From positions 372,001 through 436,000 of the forward strand of contig NZ_JAGINU010000001.1 in the NCBI RefSeq assembly GCF_017876315.1: a DNA stretch of 64,000 nt, given 5' to 3'. The notes beneath the pieces are model-generated. The model saw only the letters and a list, made by a program, of their open reading frames with translations, was not told the DNA's origin and made no database searches. Every line of letters begins with the position of its first letter. Position 1 is the first letter of the stretch. A program made the translations under genes and the position numbers. This document shows positions 34,071 through 43,048 of this stretch, in pieces. This stretch comes from Pseudonocardia parietis (GTDB taxonomy: Bacteria > Actinomycetota > Actinomycetes > Mycobacteriales > Pseudonocardiaceae).

Positions 34071-34727
34071 ATGAGCGATCACGAGGCAACCGTGGCCGCG
34101 CTGCTCGACCGCGCCGGGACCACCTACGCGGCCGAGGCCGGGATCACGCTGAAGGACACGCCCGCCCCGCTGTACCGGCTGCTGGTGCTCGGCACCCTGC
34201 TCTCCACCCGGGTGCAGGCCTCGCTGGCCGTGGCAGCCGCACGCGAGCTGGCCGACGCCGGGATGGGCACGCCGGAGAAGATGCGCGACGCGACCTGGCA
34301 GCAGCGGGTCGACGCGATGGACCGCGCCCACTACACCCGGGTCGACGAGCAGATGGCGACCGCGCTCGGCGAGGGTGCCCAGCAGCTGCTCGACGACTAC
34401 GCAGGCGACCTGCGGAAGCTCCGCGACCGGGCGGACCGTGACCCGGACCGCATCCGGGAGCTGCTCACCGCGTTCCCGCGACTCGGCCCCACCGGCGCCT
34501 CGATCGTGACCCGGGAGCTGCAGGCGGTGTGGCCGGAGCTGCGGCCGTCGCTGGACGGCAAGGCACTCGACGGCGCAAAGCGCATCGGCCTGCCCGCGGA
34601 GCCGGGCGAGCTCGTCCGGCTGGTCGACGACGAGGATCTCGCGAAGTTCGCCGCGGCGCTGACAAGAGTGGGCCTGGACAAGAAGCTCGGCGAGGAGGTC
34701 CTCGAAACGATCCAGGAAAGGCGATAG
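34071..34727 (+). CDS. Endonuclease III-like HhH protein
   Basis: A 218-residue helical protein resembling HhH-GPD glycosylases: LVLGTLLSTRVQASLAVAAARE matches the N-terminal helices and LLTAFPRLGPTGASIVTRELQ the hairpin region. The C-terminal [4Fe-4S] cysteines of Nth are absent, and the usual catalytic Lys-Asp pair is not obvious. It may be a degenerate or divergent DNA-binding member. ATG 34071 chosen over GTG 34065. Confidence 0.68.
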   Translation: MSDHEATVAALLDRAGTTYAAEAGITLKDTPAPLYRLLVLGTLLSTRVQASLAVAAARELADAGMGTPEKMRDATWQQRVDAMDRAHYTRVDEQMATALGEGAQQLLDDYAGDLRKLRDRADRDPDRIRELLTAFPRLGPTGASIVTRELQAVWPELRPSLDGKALDGAKRIGLPAEPGELVRLVDDEDLAKFAAALTRVGLDKKLGEEVLETIQERR

Positions 34728-34758
34728 GTCATGTCATCGTGCCCTTCCGCCCCGGTCC

Positions 34759-35787
34759 TCACCCGGCGCCGGTGTCGTCCCGACCTCTCTCGATCTCCAT
34801 CAATGCCTGCAGGTCGTCGGCTTCCTCGATCTCCGCACGACGCGTTTCGTCCGCCCGTCGGCGAATGTCGAACTCGGCGTAACGATCGTCGGTCAGCCGC
34901 TTCACGTCGGAGGCCGACACCGAGCCGCTCCCCCGCAACAGCGGCCGTTCGTCGAACTCGATGAAGCGATCGGTCCGGTCGACCCAGTCAGCCATCATGA
35001 TCGTCTGCCGACGCCGGGCCCGGTCCTCGGCGAAATCCAGGAACCGGGTGGTGAGCAGGTTGAGATCGGAGATCTCCTGCTGGGTCAGATAATTCTTGGA
35101 TACCGTCACATCCACCTTGCGGACCTTCGCGCCCGACCAGGACATGAGCCCCAGGTTCGGCGCATCAGCGATGCACCGTGCCTCAACGAGTTCAGCGGCC
35201 GTGTTGCCGGTGATCGCGTAGATGAGCTTGTTCTGAATCGTCGCGAAGAACGACTGCGCGGTGTCGGAGCTCTTGTCGTAGTCCGCGCTGGTGGCAGCGA
35301 AGATCTCCCGGACCTTCTGATAGAAGCGCTTCTCCGAAGCCCGGATGTCCCGGATGCTCTCGAGCAGCTCGTCGAAGTAGTCGGTGCCGCCCGGCTCCTT
35401 CAGCCGACGGTCGTCCAGGACGAAGCCCTTGATCAAGTAGTCGCGCAAGGTCGTCGTGGCCCACTGGCGGAACTGCACGGCCCGGGGCGTAGTGGCCCGA
35501 TAGCCGATGGCCAGCACCATGTCGAGGTTGTAGACCTTGACCTCACGCTTGACCTGGCGCGGGCCTTCCGCCCGAACCCTCAACTCAGAGTTGATAGTTG
35601 CCTGAGTCACTTCTCCGTCGGCCAGAATCCGGCTGATGATCTGGCCCACGTTCTGCACGGACGTCGCGTACAGCTCGGCGATCTCGGCCTGGGCCAGCCA
35701 GACTGTGCCGTCCACGGCCCGCAGCTGAACCTGGGACCGGCCGTCATCGCTCCGGTAGACGACGATCTCGCCGCCCGATTCGATCAC
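34759..35787 (-). CDS. RhuM family protein, probably foreign
   Basis: A 342-residue protein of the virulence RhuM family. Residues 25-70 (VWLAQAEIAELYATSVQNVGQIISRIL) form a helix-turn-helix-like start; SELRVRAEGPRQVKREVKVYNLDMVLAIGYRA and RQWATTTLRDYLIKGFVLDD are conserved RhuM blocks. The base composition and codon use are visibly less GC-rich than neighbours (TAATTC, AATCAT, TTGATC runs), pointing to transfer. Function unknown; family members sit on genomic islands and near toxin or defence genes. GTG start with GAGGAGGGAG upstream. Confidence 0.84.
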   Translation of the reverse strand: MIESGGEIVVYRSDDGRSQVQLRAVDGTVWLAQAEIAELYATSVQNVGQIISRILADGEVTQATINSELRVRAEGPRQVKREVKVYNLDMVLAIGYRATTPRAVQFRQWATTTLRDYLIKGFVLDDRRLKEPGGTDYFDELLESIRDIRASEKRFYQKVREIFAATSADYDKSSDTAQSFFATIQNKLIYAITGNTAAELVEARCIADAPNLGLMSWSGAKVRKVDVTVSKNYLTQQEISDLNLLTTRFLDFAEDRARRRQTIMMADWVDRTDRFIEFDERPLLRGSGSVSASDVKRLTDDRYAEFDIRRRADETRRAEIEEADDLQALMEIERGRDDTGAG

Positions 35788-35830
35788 CGACCGGTCTCCC
35801 TCCTCGCCGATCCGATGTCCCCGATCGCCG

Positions 35831-36283
35831 TCAGAAGACGGCGACCGCGACGATCAGACCCAGCGCCACGTGCGCGGCAGCGACGACCTTGGCGGCGGCG
35901 CGCGGCTCGTCGGACTGGATGACCTCACCGATGTCGATGCCGGTCACCCACTCCAGCAGCCGCACCGCGGCGACCTGGGCGATGATCCCCACCAGGCCGA
36001 ACACCAGCGACGAGATCACGCCCTGCAGCAGCGAGCCGGAGGAGACGTAGATGGCGATGACGATGATGAACGCCATCGAGATCATCCCGGCGGCGGTGAT
36101 GGTGACCGCGTTGGGCAGTCCCGCCCGCACCATCTGGGGCAGCTTGCCCGGCGTCGTCAGGTCGATCGCCCAGAAGCCGACGAGCATCAGCAGGATGCCG
36201 ATGACGGCGTAGAGCAGGATCGCGCCGATGCCACGGCCGAGGAAGCCCCAGTAGGTGGCGTCGAGCGCCTGGGCGAGGATCAC
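35831..36283 (-). CDS. DUF350 membrane protein (YjfL-like)
   Basis: A 150-residue protein of four hydrophobic helices, with the family pattern LYAVIGILLMLVGFWAIDLTTPGKL and LLEWVTGIDIGEVIQSDEPRAAA. It forms a triad with a glutathionylspermidine synthase-like gene and a YgiB-like gene, the same set seen in E. coli yjfL-yjfM-yjfC. Function unknown. GTG start at 36283, 46 bases after the synthase-like stop. Confidence 0.82.
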   Translation of the reverse strand: MILAQALDATYWGFLGRGIGAILLYAVIGILLMLVGFWAIDLTTPGKLPQMVRAGLPNAVTITAAGMISMAFIIVIAIYVSSGSLLQGVISSLVFGLVGIIAQVAAVRLLEWVTGIDIGEVIQSDEPRAAAKVVAAAHVALGLIVAVAVF

Positions 36284-36329
36284 GGAATGCCTCCGGAAGG
36301 GGAGCGGGGAGCGGACAGGGAGGTACGGG

Positions 36330-37493
36330 TCAGGAGGGGATGCGGTGCGGCACGAAGGCCGCGCCGTCGTCGGTGATCAGGCCGGCCGTCTCGCGGATGC
36401 CGAGGCCCGCGGCGGTGTCACCGACCAGCCAGGCACCCAGGCACGGGCGGTAGCCGTCGAACTCGGGCAGCGGGTCGAACATCTGGTAGACGAAGCCCTC
36501 GTCGCCGTAGACGCCGCCGGTGGCGGTCTCGTAGCCGGGCGCGACGATCTGGATGTTCGAGCCCTCCCGGCCGAGCAGCGGCTTGCGGACGTACTCGGTG
36601 AGCAGGCCGGGGTTCCCGAGGGAGGCGGGGAGCAGGTTCGGGTGGCCCGGGTACATCTCCCACAGCACGGCGAGCAGCGCCTTGTTCGACAGCAGCGTCT
36701 TCCACAGCGGCTCGAGCCACATCGTCTCCGGCAGGCTGCGGGTGACGTGCTTGCCGAACTGGTCGGACAGCATCCACTCCCAGGGGTAGAGCTTGAAGAT
36801 GCCCGCCATCGGGGCCTCCTCGAGGTCCACGAACCGGTCGAGCGCGGAGTCCCAGCCGATGTCCTCGATGGACAGCCCGACCGTGTCGATCCCGGCCTCG
36901 GCGGCGGCCTCCTGCAGGTAGCCGACGGTGATGTGGTCCTCGCCGCTGCTCTCCTCCCCGGACCAGGTGAAGTGCACCTCCGGGGACGGCAGGCCGCTGC
37001 GGATCTCGCCCCACCGCTCGACGAGCTTCTCGTGCAGGGAGTTCCACTGGTCGTCGTCGGCGTGGGTGTCCTGCAGCCAGTACCACTGCAGGATCGACGC
37101 CTCCAGCAGCGACGTCGGGGTGTCCGCGTTGTACTCGAGCAGCTTGGCCGGGCCGGACCCGTCGTAGCGCAGGTCGAACCGGCCGTAGATGTGCGGGTCG
37201 GCCCGCTTCCACGAGTCGGTCACGGCCTGCCAGCTCCACTCGGGCAGCGCGAAGTCGGAGAACCGCTCGGTCGTGACCACGTGGTCGACGGCGGACAGGC
37301 ACATCGAGTGCAGGACCTCGACGTCGGCCTCGAGGGAGAGGATCTCGTCCATCTCGAAGGTGTAGTGCACCGACTCGTCCCAGTAGGGCCGCTCGCCGCC
37401 CGAGCCGTCGCGGCCCGGTGTGCCGAACACCAGACCCTGCTCGGCGACGGTGCGCTCCCAGCCCGGACGCGGGGTGCCGCGTTCGCGTCGCAC
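36330..37493 (-). CDS. Glutathionylspermidine synthase-like ATP-grasp protein (YjfC/YgiC-like)
   Basis: A 387-residue protein similar to the C-terminal synthetase of glutathionylspermidine synthase: GRFDLRYDGSGPAKLLEYNADTPTSLLEA, WDSALDRFVDLEEAPMAGIFKLYPWEWM, and ATP-grasp loop KPLLGREGSNIQI, then GYRPCLGAWLVG. Such YgiC/YjfC proteins form a peptide-like bond with an unknown substrate and lack the amidase domain. GTG 37493 lies 4 bases after the YgiB-like stop codon. Actinobacteria lack glutathione, so the substrate here must differ. Confidence 0.86.
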   Translation of the reverse strand: MRRERGTPRPGWERTVAEQGLVFGTPGRDGSGGERPYWDESVHYTFEMDEILSLEADVEVLHSMCLSAVDHVVTTERFSDFALPEWSWQAVTDSWKRADPHIYGRFDLRYDGSGPAKLLEYNADTPTSLLEASILQWYWLQDTHADDDQWNSLHEKLVERWGEIRSGLPSPEVHFTWSGEESSGEDHITVGYLQEAAAEAGIDTVGLSIEDIGWDSALDRFVDLEEAPMAGIFKLYPWEWMLSDQFGKHVTRSLPETMWLEPLWKTLLSNKALLAVLWEMYPGHPNLLPASLGNPGLLTEYVRKPLLGREGSNIQIVAPGYETATGGVYGDEGFVYQMFDPLPEFDGYRPCLGAWLVGDTAAGLGIRETAGLITDDGAAFVPHRIPS

Positions 37494-37497
37494 CGCC

Positions 37498-38202
37498 TCA
37501 GCTCCCGCTGGAGGAGCCGGAGCTGCCGGACGACGAGCTGGACCCGCCGACCCCGAGGCCACCGCGCGAGATCGTGCTGCCGGACGTGCCGCTGCGCACC
37601 GTCGTCCCGCTCTTGGACGCGGCGGGCGGCGGGTTCACCGTCCCTCCGGTGGCGACCTGCCCGACGCGGCCGTTGCTGCCGTAGTTGTAGTGGTACTGCC
37701 CCCCGCCGCCACCGAGGAAGATCGGCACGAAGGCGAACCCGCCGCCGCCGTCGCTGACCTGACCGTTGGTCTGAGGGCCTGCGCAGTTCTCGTCCGGGAC
37801 GACGACCTGGTTCGCGTCCACGCACTGCGCGACGATCTCCTCGTCCGGCGAGGAGGCCGCGTAGATGCCGGCGATCAGCGCGACGACGCCGATGGTGGCG
37901 CCGGTACCGATCAGCACCCGCTTGGTCGTCTTCGAGCGGGCTTCCTTGAGCCGCACCGCCTCGCGGTCGGCACGCAGCTTCTGCTCGCGGGCCCGCTTCT
38001 CGGCGAGCGAGGGCTCGCGCGGCGTGGTGCTGCCGTCCTGCTGCCGGATCCGGCCCTTCGGCGCGCCGGAGCCCGGCTCACCGCGCTGCGGCGTCCCGGT
38101 CGGTGACGTGTCGCCGCCGTCCCCGGACCCGCCTGCCGGCTGCGAGAACCACGTGGATCCGTGCTCCGGCCCGTCGTCGGCCGAGTGCCGTCCGTCGCTC
38201 AT
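37498..38202 (-). CDS. YgiB/DUF1190-like protein with one membrane helix
   Basis: A 234-residue protein. A charged N-terminus (residues 1-85) precedes one helix (KRVLIGTGATIGVVALIAGIYAASS), then an exported domain with two cysteines (AQCVDANQVVVPDENC), Gly-rich HYNYGSNGRVG, and a Ser/Gly tail including ISRGGLGVGG. The SRGG motif near the C-terminus is typical of YgiB/DUF1190 proteins and is perhaps the acceptor tail of the partner ATP-grasp enzyme (inference). ATG start with GGGTGA upstream. Confidence 0.76.
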   Translation of the reverse strand: MSDGRHSADDGPEHGSTWFSQPAGGSGDGGDTSPTGTPQRGEPGSGAPKGRIRQQDGSTTPREPSLAEKRAREQKLRADREAVRLKEARSKTTKRVLIGTGATIGVVALIAGIYAASSPDEEIVAQCVDANQVVVPDENCAGPQTNGQVSDGGGGFAFVPIFLGGGGGQYHYNYGSNGRVGQVATGGTVNPPPAASKSGTTVRSGTSGSTISRGGLGVGGSSSSSGSSGSSSGS

Positions 38203-38430
38203 CGATGATCACCCATCACGTATCCCCCCGAGGCGAACCGTACCGGTCGACCGCGAGACCCCGCCGACGCAGGGCGATCTCGATTCGGCTGCGGTTCGGC
38301 GCGCGACACCCCGACGAGTGGTCGACGGGGACGGCGACCACCCCCGGCACCTGCACGTTCACAGCACGACGCCGACCGATGGCCGCGCCGGGACACGGCC
38401 GCCTGAAGCTCCGACCGGCCGGGCTGCATC

Positions 38431-39924
38431 ATGGAAGTCGCCATGGATCCCAGCTCCCCTGCCGGCTCCGCCCCCCGGTCCGACGCACCCGGCCCCGACG
38501 CGCCGGGTCCCGACGCGACCGGGGCCGACGCGACCGGTACCGACGCGGCCGACGAGCAGGCCTACGACGGGTACGACGGTCGCTACTCGCGCGGCGGGGG
38601 CAGCCCGTCGACGTCGGTGCTGGCCCGTCCGGAGCCGGCGACGTCCGCGGCCCCGGTGGCACCCACCCGGCGCAGGCGCCGGATCGACGAGTCCGACGGG
38701 GCCGACGGGGCCGACGAACAGGGCGCGTCCGACGAGCCGGGCGGGACCGACGGGGACACCGCGCTGGTCACCGCGGACCGGCCCGCGACCGGTGGTGGTG
38801 GCCTGCGCGGCGCCCGGCGGGTCGGGATCGGGATCCTCGTCGGCGCGTTCCTGATGTTCGCCGTGGCGTCGCTGGACTCGCTGCTCGGTGCCGAGGTCCC
38901 GGTGCTGGGCTCGTTCGCGTCCTCCGGTGTACCGCCGCGGGTGGAGGAACCGCCCCCGCTGCCGCCGCCCCCGGACACCCCCGGCACCTGCCTGAACTGG
39001 GGCCGGGCCGACGCGACCGACACCACGGCCGTGAACTGCGCGCAGCAGCACCGGTTCGAGCAGGCCGGCCGGGTCGAGCTCGTCGACCAGCCCGTGTTCC
39101 CGCCGGATGCGGCGTGGCAGCAGCTCGTCTCCGAGCGCTGCACCCCGGTCGTGACGAAGTACCTGAACGGGAAGTTCGACCCGGAGGGCAAGTTCCGGGT
39201 CGGTGCGCTGAAGCCGTCGAAGGCACGGTGGGACGGGGGCGACCGGGGGATGCGCTGCGGGCTGCAGGCCGCGTCGCGCAGCGGCGCGATGCTCCCGATC
39301 ACCGGCAAGGTCGCCGAGCAGGACCAGTCCTCGATCCAGGCCGCAGGTACCTGCCTGGCGATCGACGACCGCACCGTCGGGGACCCGACCGACTGCGCCG
39401 GGCCGCACGCCGTCGAGGTGGTCGGGGTCGTCGACCTCGGCACCGAGTTCCCGGAGGCCTGGCCGGCGATCGAGGACCAGGACAAGTTCCTCCAACCGGC
39501 CTGCACCGACGCGGCCAACGCCTTCGCCGGCAACGACAAGGTCATCGGCGAGAAGGGCCTGACGGTCTACTGGGGCAACCTCGCGGAGGAGTCCTGGAAG
39601 GCCGGCAGCCGCAAGGTCAACTGCAACATCGGCACCCTCCTGCCGGACGGCAGCGGCTTCGCCTCGCTCGCCGGCTCGGTCAAGGGCAACCTGGTGGTCG
39701 GCGACCAGGCGGCGCCGCCGGCCGCGACGGCGCCCGGTGCCCCCTCGACGCCCGGCTCGCCCGCCGATCCCGCCGCTCCGACCGATCCCGCCGCCCCGGC
39801 CGACGGCTCGCCGGAACCGGGAGACCAGCCCGGGAGCGAGCAGCCGACCGCACCGGGCACCGGGACCGAACCGCCGGAAGAGCTGGACGTCCCGCCCGGG
39901 CTGCCCGGGCTCGGCGGCGAGTGA
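38431..39924 (+). CDS. Septum formation family membrane protein (Rv3835-like)
   Basis: A 497-residue protein. Residues 1-125 are disordered and Asp/Ala-rich with a D-A-P-G-P / D-A-T-G repeat, then one transmembrane helix (IGILVGAFLMFAVASLDSLLG), and an extracytoplasmic Septum_form-type domain with paired cysteines (GTCLNWG, VNCAQQHRFE, CTPVV, MRCGLQAA). A Pro/Ala-rich tail follows. Divergent from the YgiB-like gene (228-base gap without any gene I can see). Start ATG 38431; ATG 38443 is an alternative. Neighbours copy the Rv3835-Rv3838c order. Confidence 0.82.
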   Translation: MEVAMDPSSPAGSAPRSDAPGPDAPGPDATGADATGTDAADEQAYDGYDGRYSRGGGSPSTSVLARPEPATSAAPVAPTRRRRRIDESDGADGADEQGASDEPGGTDGDTALVTADRPATGGGGLRGARRVGIGILVGAFLMFAVASLDSLLGAEVPVLGSFASSGVPPRVEEPPPLPPPPDTPGTCLNWGRADATDTTAVNCAQQHRFEQAGRVELVDQPVFPPDAAWQQLVSERCTPVVTKYLNGKFDPEGKFRVGALKPSKARWDGGDRGMRCGLQAASRSGAMLPITGKVAEQDQSSIQAAGTCLAIDDRTVGDPTDCAGPHAVEVVGVVDLGTEFPEAWPAIEDQDKFLQPACTDAANAFAGNDKVIGEKGLTVYWGNLAEESWKAGSRKVNCNIGTLLPDGSGFASLAGSVKGNLVVGDQAAPPAATAPGAPSTPGSPADPAAPTDPAAPADGSPEPGDQPGSEQPTAPGTGTEPPEELDVPPGLPGLGGE

Positions 39925-39940
39925 GGCCGTGCCGGTGCCG

Positions 39941-40279
39941 ATGACGCCGGACCGGTTCGACGAGCTGGTCGGCGACGCCCTGGACCTGGTCCCGGAGGAG
40001 CTCGCGGCGGCGATGGACAACGTCGTCGTCCTGGTCGAGCCGCGGAACCCGGAGGAGCCCGATCTGCTCGGGCTGTACGAGGGCGTCGCGCTGACCGAGC
40101 GGACCGCCGACTACGCCGGCGAGCTACCGGACCGGATCACCGTCTACCGGGACGCCGTTCTGGACGTCTGCGCCGACGAGGACGAGGTCGTCGACGAGGT
40201 CGCGATCACCGTCGTGCACGAGATCGCGCACCACTTCGGCATCTCCGAGGAGAAGCTGCACGAGCTCGGCTGGGGCTGA
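39941..40279 (+). CDS. Zincin-like metallopeptidase (Rv3836-like)
   Basis: A 112-residue small zincin with HEIAHHFG, the HExxH zinc site, at residues 95-102. It belongs to PF06262. A role in protein turnover or folding is unproven. ATG 39941 chosen; GTG 39935 is spaced better from an AGG and is possible. The 16-base ending around 40270 is directly repeated at about 40286, so the convergent gene's stop region mirrors it. Confidence 0.83.
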   Translation: MTPDRFDELVGDALDLVPEELAAAMDNVVVLVEPRNPEEPDLLGLYEGVALTERTADYAGELPDRITVYRDAVLDVCADEDEVVDEVAITVVHEIAHHFGISEEKLHELGWG

Positions 40280-40299
40280 TCGGTCCCGGCTGGGGCTGA

Positions 40300-41046
40300 T
40301 CAGTGCGATGACCGGCTGCGGTCCGGCATCGGGTCCCACAGCTCGGTGGACCAGCCGTCCGGGTCGCGGCGCAGGACCACCCGTCCCGTGTTCGGGACGG
40401 GGCTGTCCCGGCCGAGGCCGGCGTCCGGGCGCCCGGAGCCCGAACCGTCGCGGCCGCCGAGCAGGGCGAGGGTCAGGAGCCGGATGGCAGCGCCGTGACT
40501 GACCACGACGACCGCCCCGGAGGTGACCCCGTCCATGACCGCGGCGATGTCCGGCAGGAACCGGTCCCACACCGCGCGGGCGGACTCGCCACCGGGCATC
40601 CGGCGGTCGACGTCACCCTCCCACCAGGCTTCGAAGACGTCGTCGAAGGTCTCGCGGGCCTCGTCGTCGGTCCGGTTGTCCAGGTCGCCGACGAAGACCT
40701 CGTGGGCTCCGGGTAGCAGCTGCAGGTCCAGGCCCAGCGCGTCGGCGATCGGCGCGGCGGTCTCCCGGGCCCGGGTGGCGCGCGAACAGTGGATCGCCCG
40801 GACCGGCCAGTCCGTGAGCAACCCGGCGACCTCCCGCGCCTGACCGTGGCCGACCTCGTCGAGCGAGGGGCCGGGAACCTTCGTGTCCAGCGCGTGCCGG
40901 ACGTTGGAGGGTGTGCGGCCGTGCCGGACCAGCACCAGGCGGACCGCGCCGTCGTCCGGCGGGACCTCCGGCGCGCGGGATGCGGCCCGGACGGCGGCGA
41001 AGGAGGCTGCGCCGTCGTGTTCCTCGTCGGGGACGTGCCCGGTCAC
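40300..41046 (-). CDS. Phosphoglycerate mutase-like phosphatase (Rv3837c-like)
   Basis: A 248-residue histidine phosphatase: LVLVRHGRTPSN has the phospho-acceptor His, SRATRARETAAPIAD the second motif, and VVVSHGAAIR the C-terminal His. An N-terminal tail of about 40 acidic residues is not part of the fold. Start GTG 41046 overlaps the pheA stop (GTGA), so it is coupled to pheA. Substrate unknown; not a glycolytic mutase by context. Confidence 0.82.
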   Translation of the reverse strand: MTGHVPDEEHDGAASFAAVRAASRAPEVPPDDGAVRLVLVRHGRTPSNVRHALDTKVPGPSLDEVGHGQAREVAGLLTDWPVRAIHCSRATRARETAAPIADALGLDLQLLPGAHEVFVGDLDNRTDDEARETFDDVFEAWWEGDVDRRMPGGESARAVWDRFLPDIAAVMDGVTSGAVVVVSHGAAIRLLTLALLGGRDGSGSGRPDAGLGRDSPVPNTGRVVLRRDPDGWSTELWDPMPDRSRSSH

Positions 41047-41999
41047 GTGCCGGCTCCTTCCCGGATCGCGGCGAGCCAGCGCTCGGACGCGACGTAGTCG
41101 TCGACGGAGGCGGCGCCGAGCGGCACCACCGGGCTGCCCGAACCGGCGACCGGCGCGGGCGGCGCGTCGGATCGAGGGTACGACCCGAGGTAGAGGAGCC
41201 GGTCGCAGCGCCGGTGCAGCGCGGCGAGCGCCTCCCCCATCGCCGGCTCGGTGACGTGACCGGAGCAGTCCAGGTGGAACCAGTACTCGGCGTGCCGGTC
41301 CTTCACCGGGCGGGACTCGATCCGGGTCAGGTCGATCCCGCGGACGGCCAGCTCGGTGAGCAGACCGAGCAGGGTGCCCGGCCGGTTCGTGGTCGTCGCG
41401 GCGAGCGTGGTGCGGTCCCACCCGGTCGGCGACGGCGGCGGGCCGGAGCGGGTGAGCAGGACGAAGCGGGTGGCCGCGCCGGCGTTGTCGGCGATGTCGT
41501 CGGCCAGCACCGCGAGCCCGTGCTGCGACGCCGCGAGCGGGGCGGCGACCGCGGCGTCCACCTCACCGCGGGCGGCCTGCGCGGCGGCCTCGGCGGTGGA
41601 GGAGCTGACCCGCACCTCGGCATCGGGGAGGTGCGTCGCCAGCCAGCCACGGACCTGGGCGATGCCGTGCCCGTGCGAGGCGACCGTCCGGACGTCGGCG
41701 AGCCCGGTCCCGCCCTTCCCGAGCAGGCAGAACCGCACGGCGATGCGTGCCTCCCGGGCGATCACCAGCGGCGGGTCCTCCACCAGGCCGTCGAGCACCG
41801 GCGGGACGGCACCCTCCACGGTGTTCTCGATCGGGACGCAGCCGGCGTCGACCGAACCGTCCCGGACGGCGGCGAGCACCGCGGGCGCGCCGGGCAGCGG
41901 CACGAGTTCGGCGTCGTGCGACTCGGGCAGCGTGCGCAGGGCCTGCTCGGTGAACGTGGCGTGCGGACCCAGAAATCCCAGCCGGAGCCGATCGCGCAC
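41043..41999 (-). CDS. pheA: Prephenate dehydratase PheA
   Basis: A 318-residue enzyme: FLGPHATFTEQALR begins the dehydratase domain, PIENTVEGAVPPVLDGL and GAATRFVLL (the catalytic Thr-Arg-Phe) follow, then an ACT domain with NRPGTLLGLL and RIESRPVK for phenylalanine feedback. It converts prephenate to phenylpyruvate. GTG start at 41999, two bases before the neighbouring stop. No chorismate mutase domain, as in mycobacteria. Confidence 0.94.
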   Translation of the reverse strand: MRDRLRLGFLGPHATFTEQALRTLPESHDAELVPLPGAPAVLAAVRDGSVDAGCVPIENTVEGAVPPVLDGLVEDPPLVIAREARIAVRFCLLGKGGTGLADVRTVASHGHGIAQVRGWLATHLPDAEVRVSSSTAEAAAQAARGEVDAAVAAPLAASQHGLAVLADDIADNAGAATRFVLLTRSGPPPSPTGWDRTTLAATTTNRPGTLLGLLTELAVRGIDLTRIESRPVKDRHAEYWFHLDCSGHVTEPAMGEALAALHRRCDRLLYLGSYPRSDAPPAPVAGSGSPVVPLGAASVDDYVASERWLAAIREGAGT

Positions 42000-42001
42000 G
42001 G

Positions 42002-42910
42002 TCAGTCCAGCAGCCCGAGCGCGACGAGGTCGGCTATCGGCACCGGGTCCGGGTCCACGCCGCAGCGGGGCAGCACCATCCGGACCTGCTCGACGGCCGC
42101 GTCGGGCAGCTCGTCGAGCTCGCGGGCGAGCGCCTCACCGTCGGTGGACTCGAGCGCGTCCTCCACCGGCTCCGGCGACACGCTGACCCCGGTCATCCGG
42201 GCGACGGCGACGATCAGGTTGAGCAGCCCGTGCCGGCCACGGGGGAACGAGCCGGACGGGGCCTCGTGGACGATCCGGTCGAACCCCTGCGCGGAGATCC
42301 CGCCGGTGCCGCTCTCGAGACCGGCCTGGAGGAAGCGGTACACATCGGCCGTCACGGGCACGTCCGACGCCCGCGGGCCGCCCATCCGGATCTTCGGGGT
42401 GCATCCGTGCTCGGCGACCTTGCGGACCGCCGCGAGCCACGCCTCGGTGCCCTCGTCGTCGCCCTCCACGGGGCGGCGCGGTTCGACGACCGGCGTCACC
42501 TCGTCCGGGACGAACTCGGACACACGTTCCAGCCAGACGCCGTCGACGTCCGGCGGGGCGGCACACTCGACGGTGCTCGGGGTGAGCAGGCTCGAGCGGG
42601 AGAACACGGTCGACAGGGCCTTGGGCACCGCACCCAGCCCGGTGTCCACGACCAGGGCGAGTTCGGCCGGCCTGCTCGGCGCGGCCCGGGCGAGTTCGGT
42701 GACCACGGCGGGCAGCTGCGAGGCCGGGCAGACCAGCCGCCCGACGAGGCCTCCGTAGTGACCGTCGCGAGCAGCGAGGTAGCGCGACACCACGGCATCG
42801 ACACCCGGCGCGACGGTCCGCGGCTGCAGCAGGCTGGTGTCGTCGACCAGCGCGGCCAGCAGCGGCCGGATCGGCCACGGGTCGGCAGCGGAGCCCGAGG
42901 GCACGGTCAT
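42002..42910 (-). CDS. Conserved actinobacterial hypothetical protein
   Basis: A 302-residue cytoplasmic protein. It shows WPIRPLLAALVDDTSLLQP near the start, VDAVVSRYLAARDGHYGGLVGRLVCP and KIRMGGPRASDVPVTADVYRFLQAG, with no transmembrane segment or cofactor motif that I recognise. The KIRMGGPRASDVP and FPRGRHGLLNLI segments look well conserved and may line an active site. It lies between pheA and the iron-box gene, so its promoter region overlaps that control area. No function assigned. Confidence 0.72.
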   Translation of the reverse strand: MTVPSGSAADPWPIRPLLAALVDDTSLLQPRTVAPGVDAVVSRYLAARDGHYGGLVGRLVCPASQLPAVVTELARAAPSRPAELALVVDTGLGAVPKALSTVFSRSSLLTPSTVECAAPPDVDGVWLERVSEFVPDEVTPVVEPRRPVEGDDEGTEAWLAAVRKVAEHGCTPKIRMGGPRASDVPVTADVYRFLQAGLESGTGGISAQGFDRIVHEAPSGSFPRGRHGLLNLIVAVARMTGVSVSPEPVEDALESTDGEALARELDELPDAAVEQVRMVLPRCGVDPDPVPIADLVALGLLD

Positions 42911-43017
42911 CACGTCGAGAGACGCTAACGGTCGGGTCACGGCCGGCCGACAACGGGGTTCTCCGCGGCCTCCGCAGCGACGGCGAGCGGGGGTGGACAG
43001 GGAACGCTCACTCCTGA

Positions 43018-43036
43018 TTAGGTAAGGGTTACCTAA
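43018..43036 (+). promoter_or_regulatory. IdeR/DtxR iron box
   Basis: TTAGGTAAGGGTTACCTAA is a 19-base dyad with perfect 8-base arms around GGG and matches the IdeR/DtxR consensus TTAGGTTAGGCTAACCTAA except at central or degenerate positions. It ends at the base before ATG 43037 and 12 bases before the likely GTG start. In Mycobacterium the same DUF2470-type gene (Rv3839) is part of the IdeR regulon, so iron repression is a strong inference. Confidence 0.88.
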
Positions 43037-43048
43037 ATGGAGGTGAAA

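Noticed and set aside
38203..38430. tRNA gene in the gap upstream of the septum-formation gene
   Set aside because: A GGTTCG motif occurs but no acceptor stem or anticodon arm could be folded around it.
40262..40305. Direct repeat of about 15 bases around 40269 and 40285 as a recombination site
   Set aside because: It is a single duplication covering two convergent gene ends; no mobile-element gene or target duplication lies nearby.
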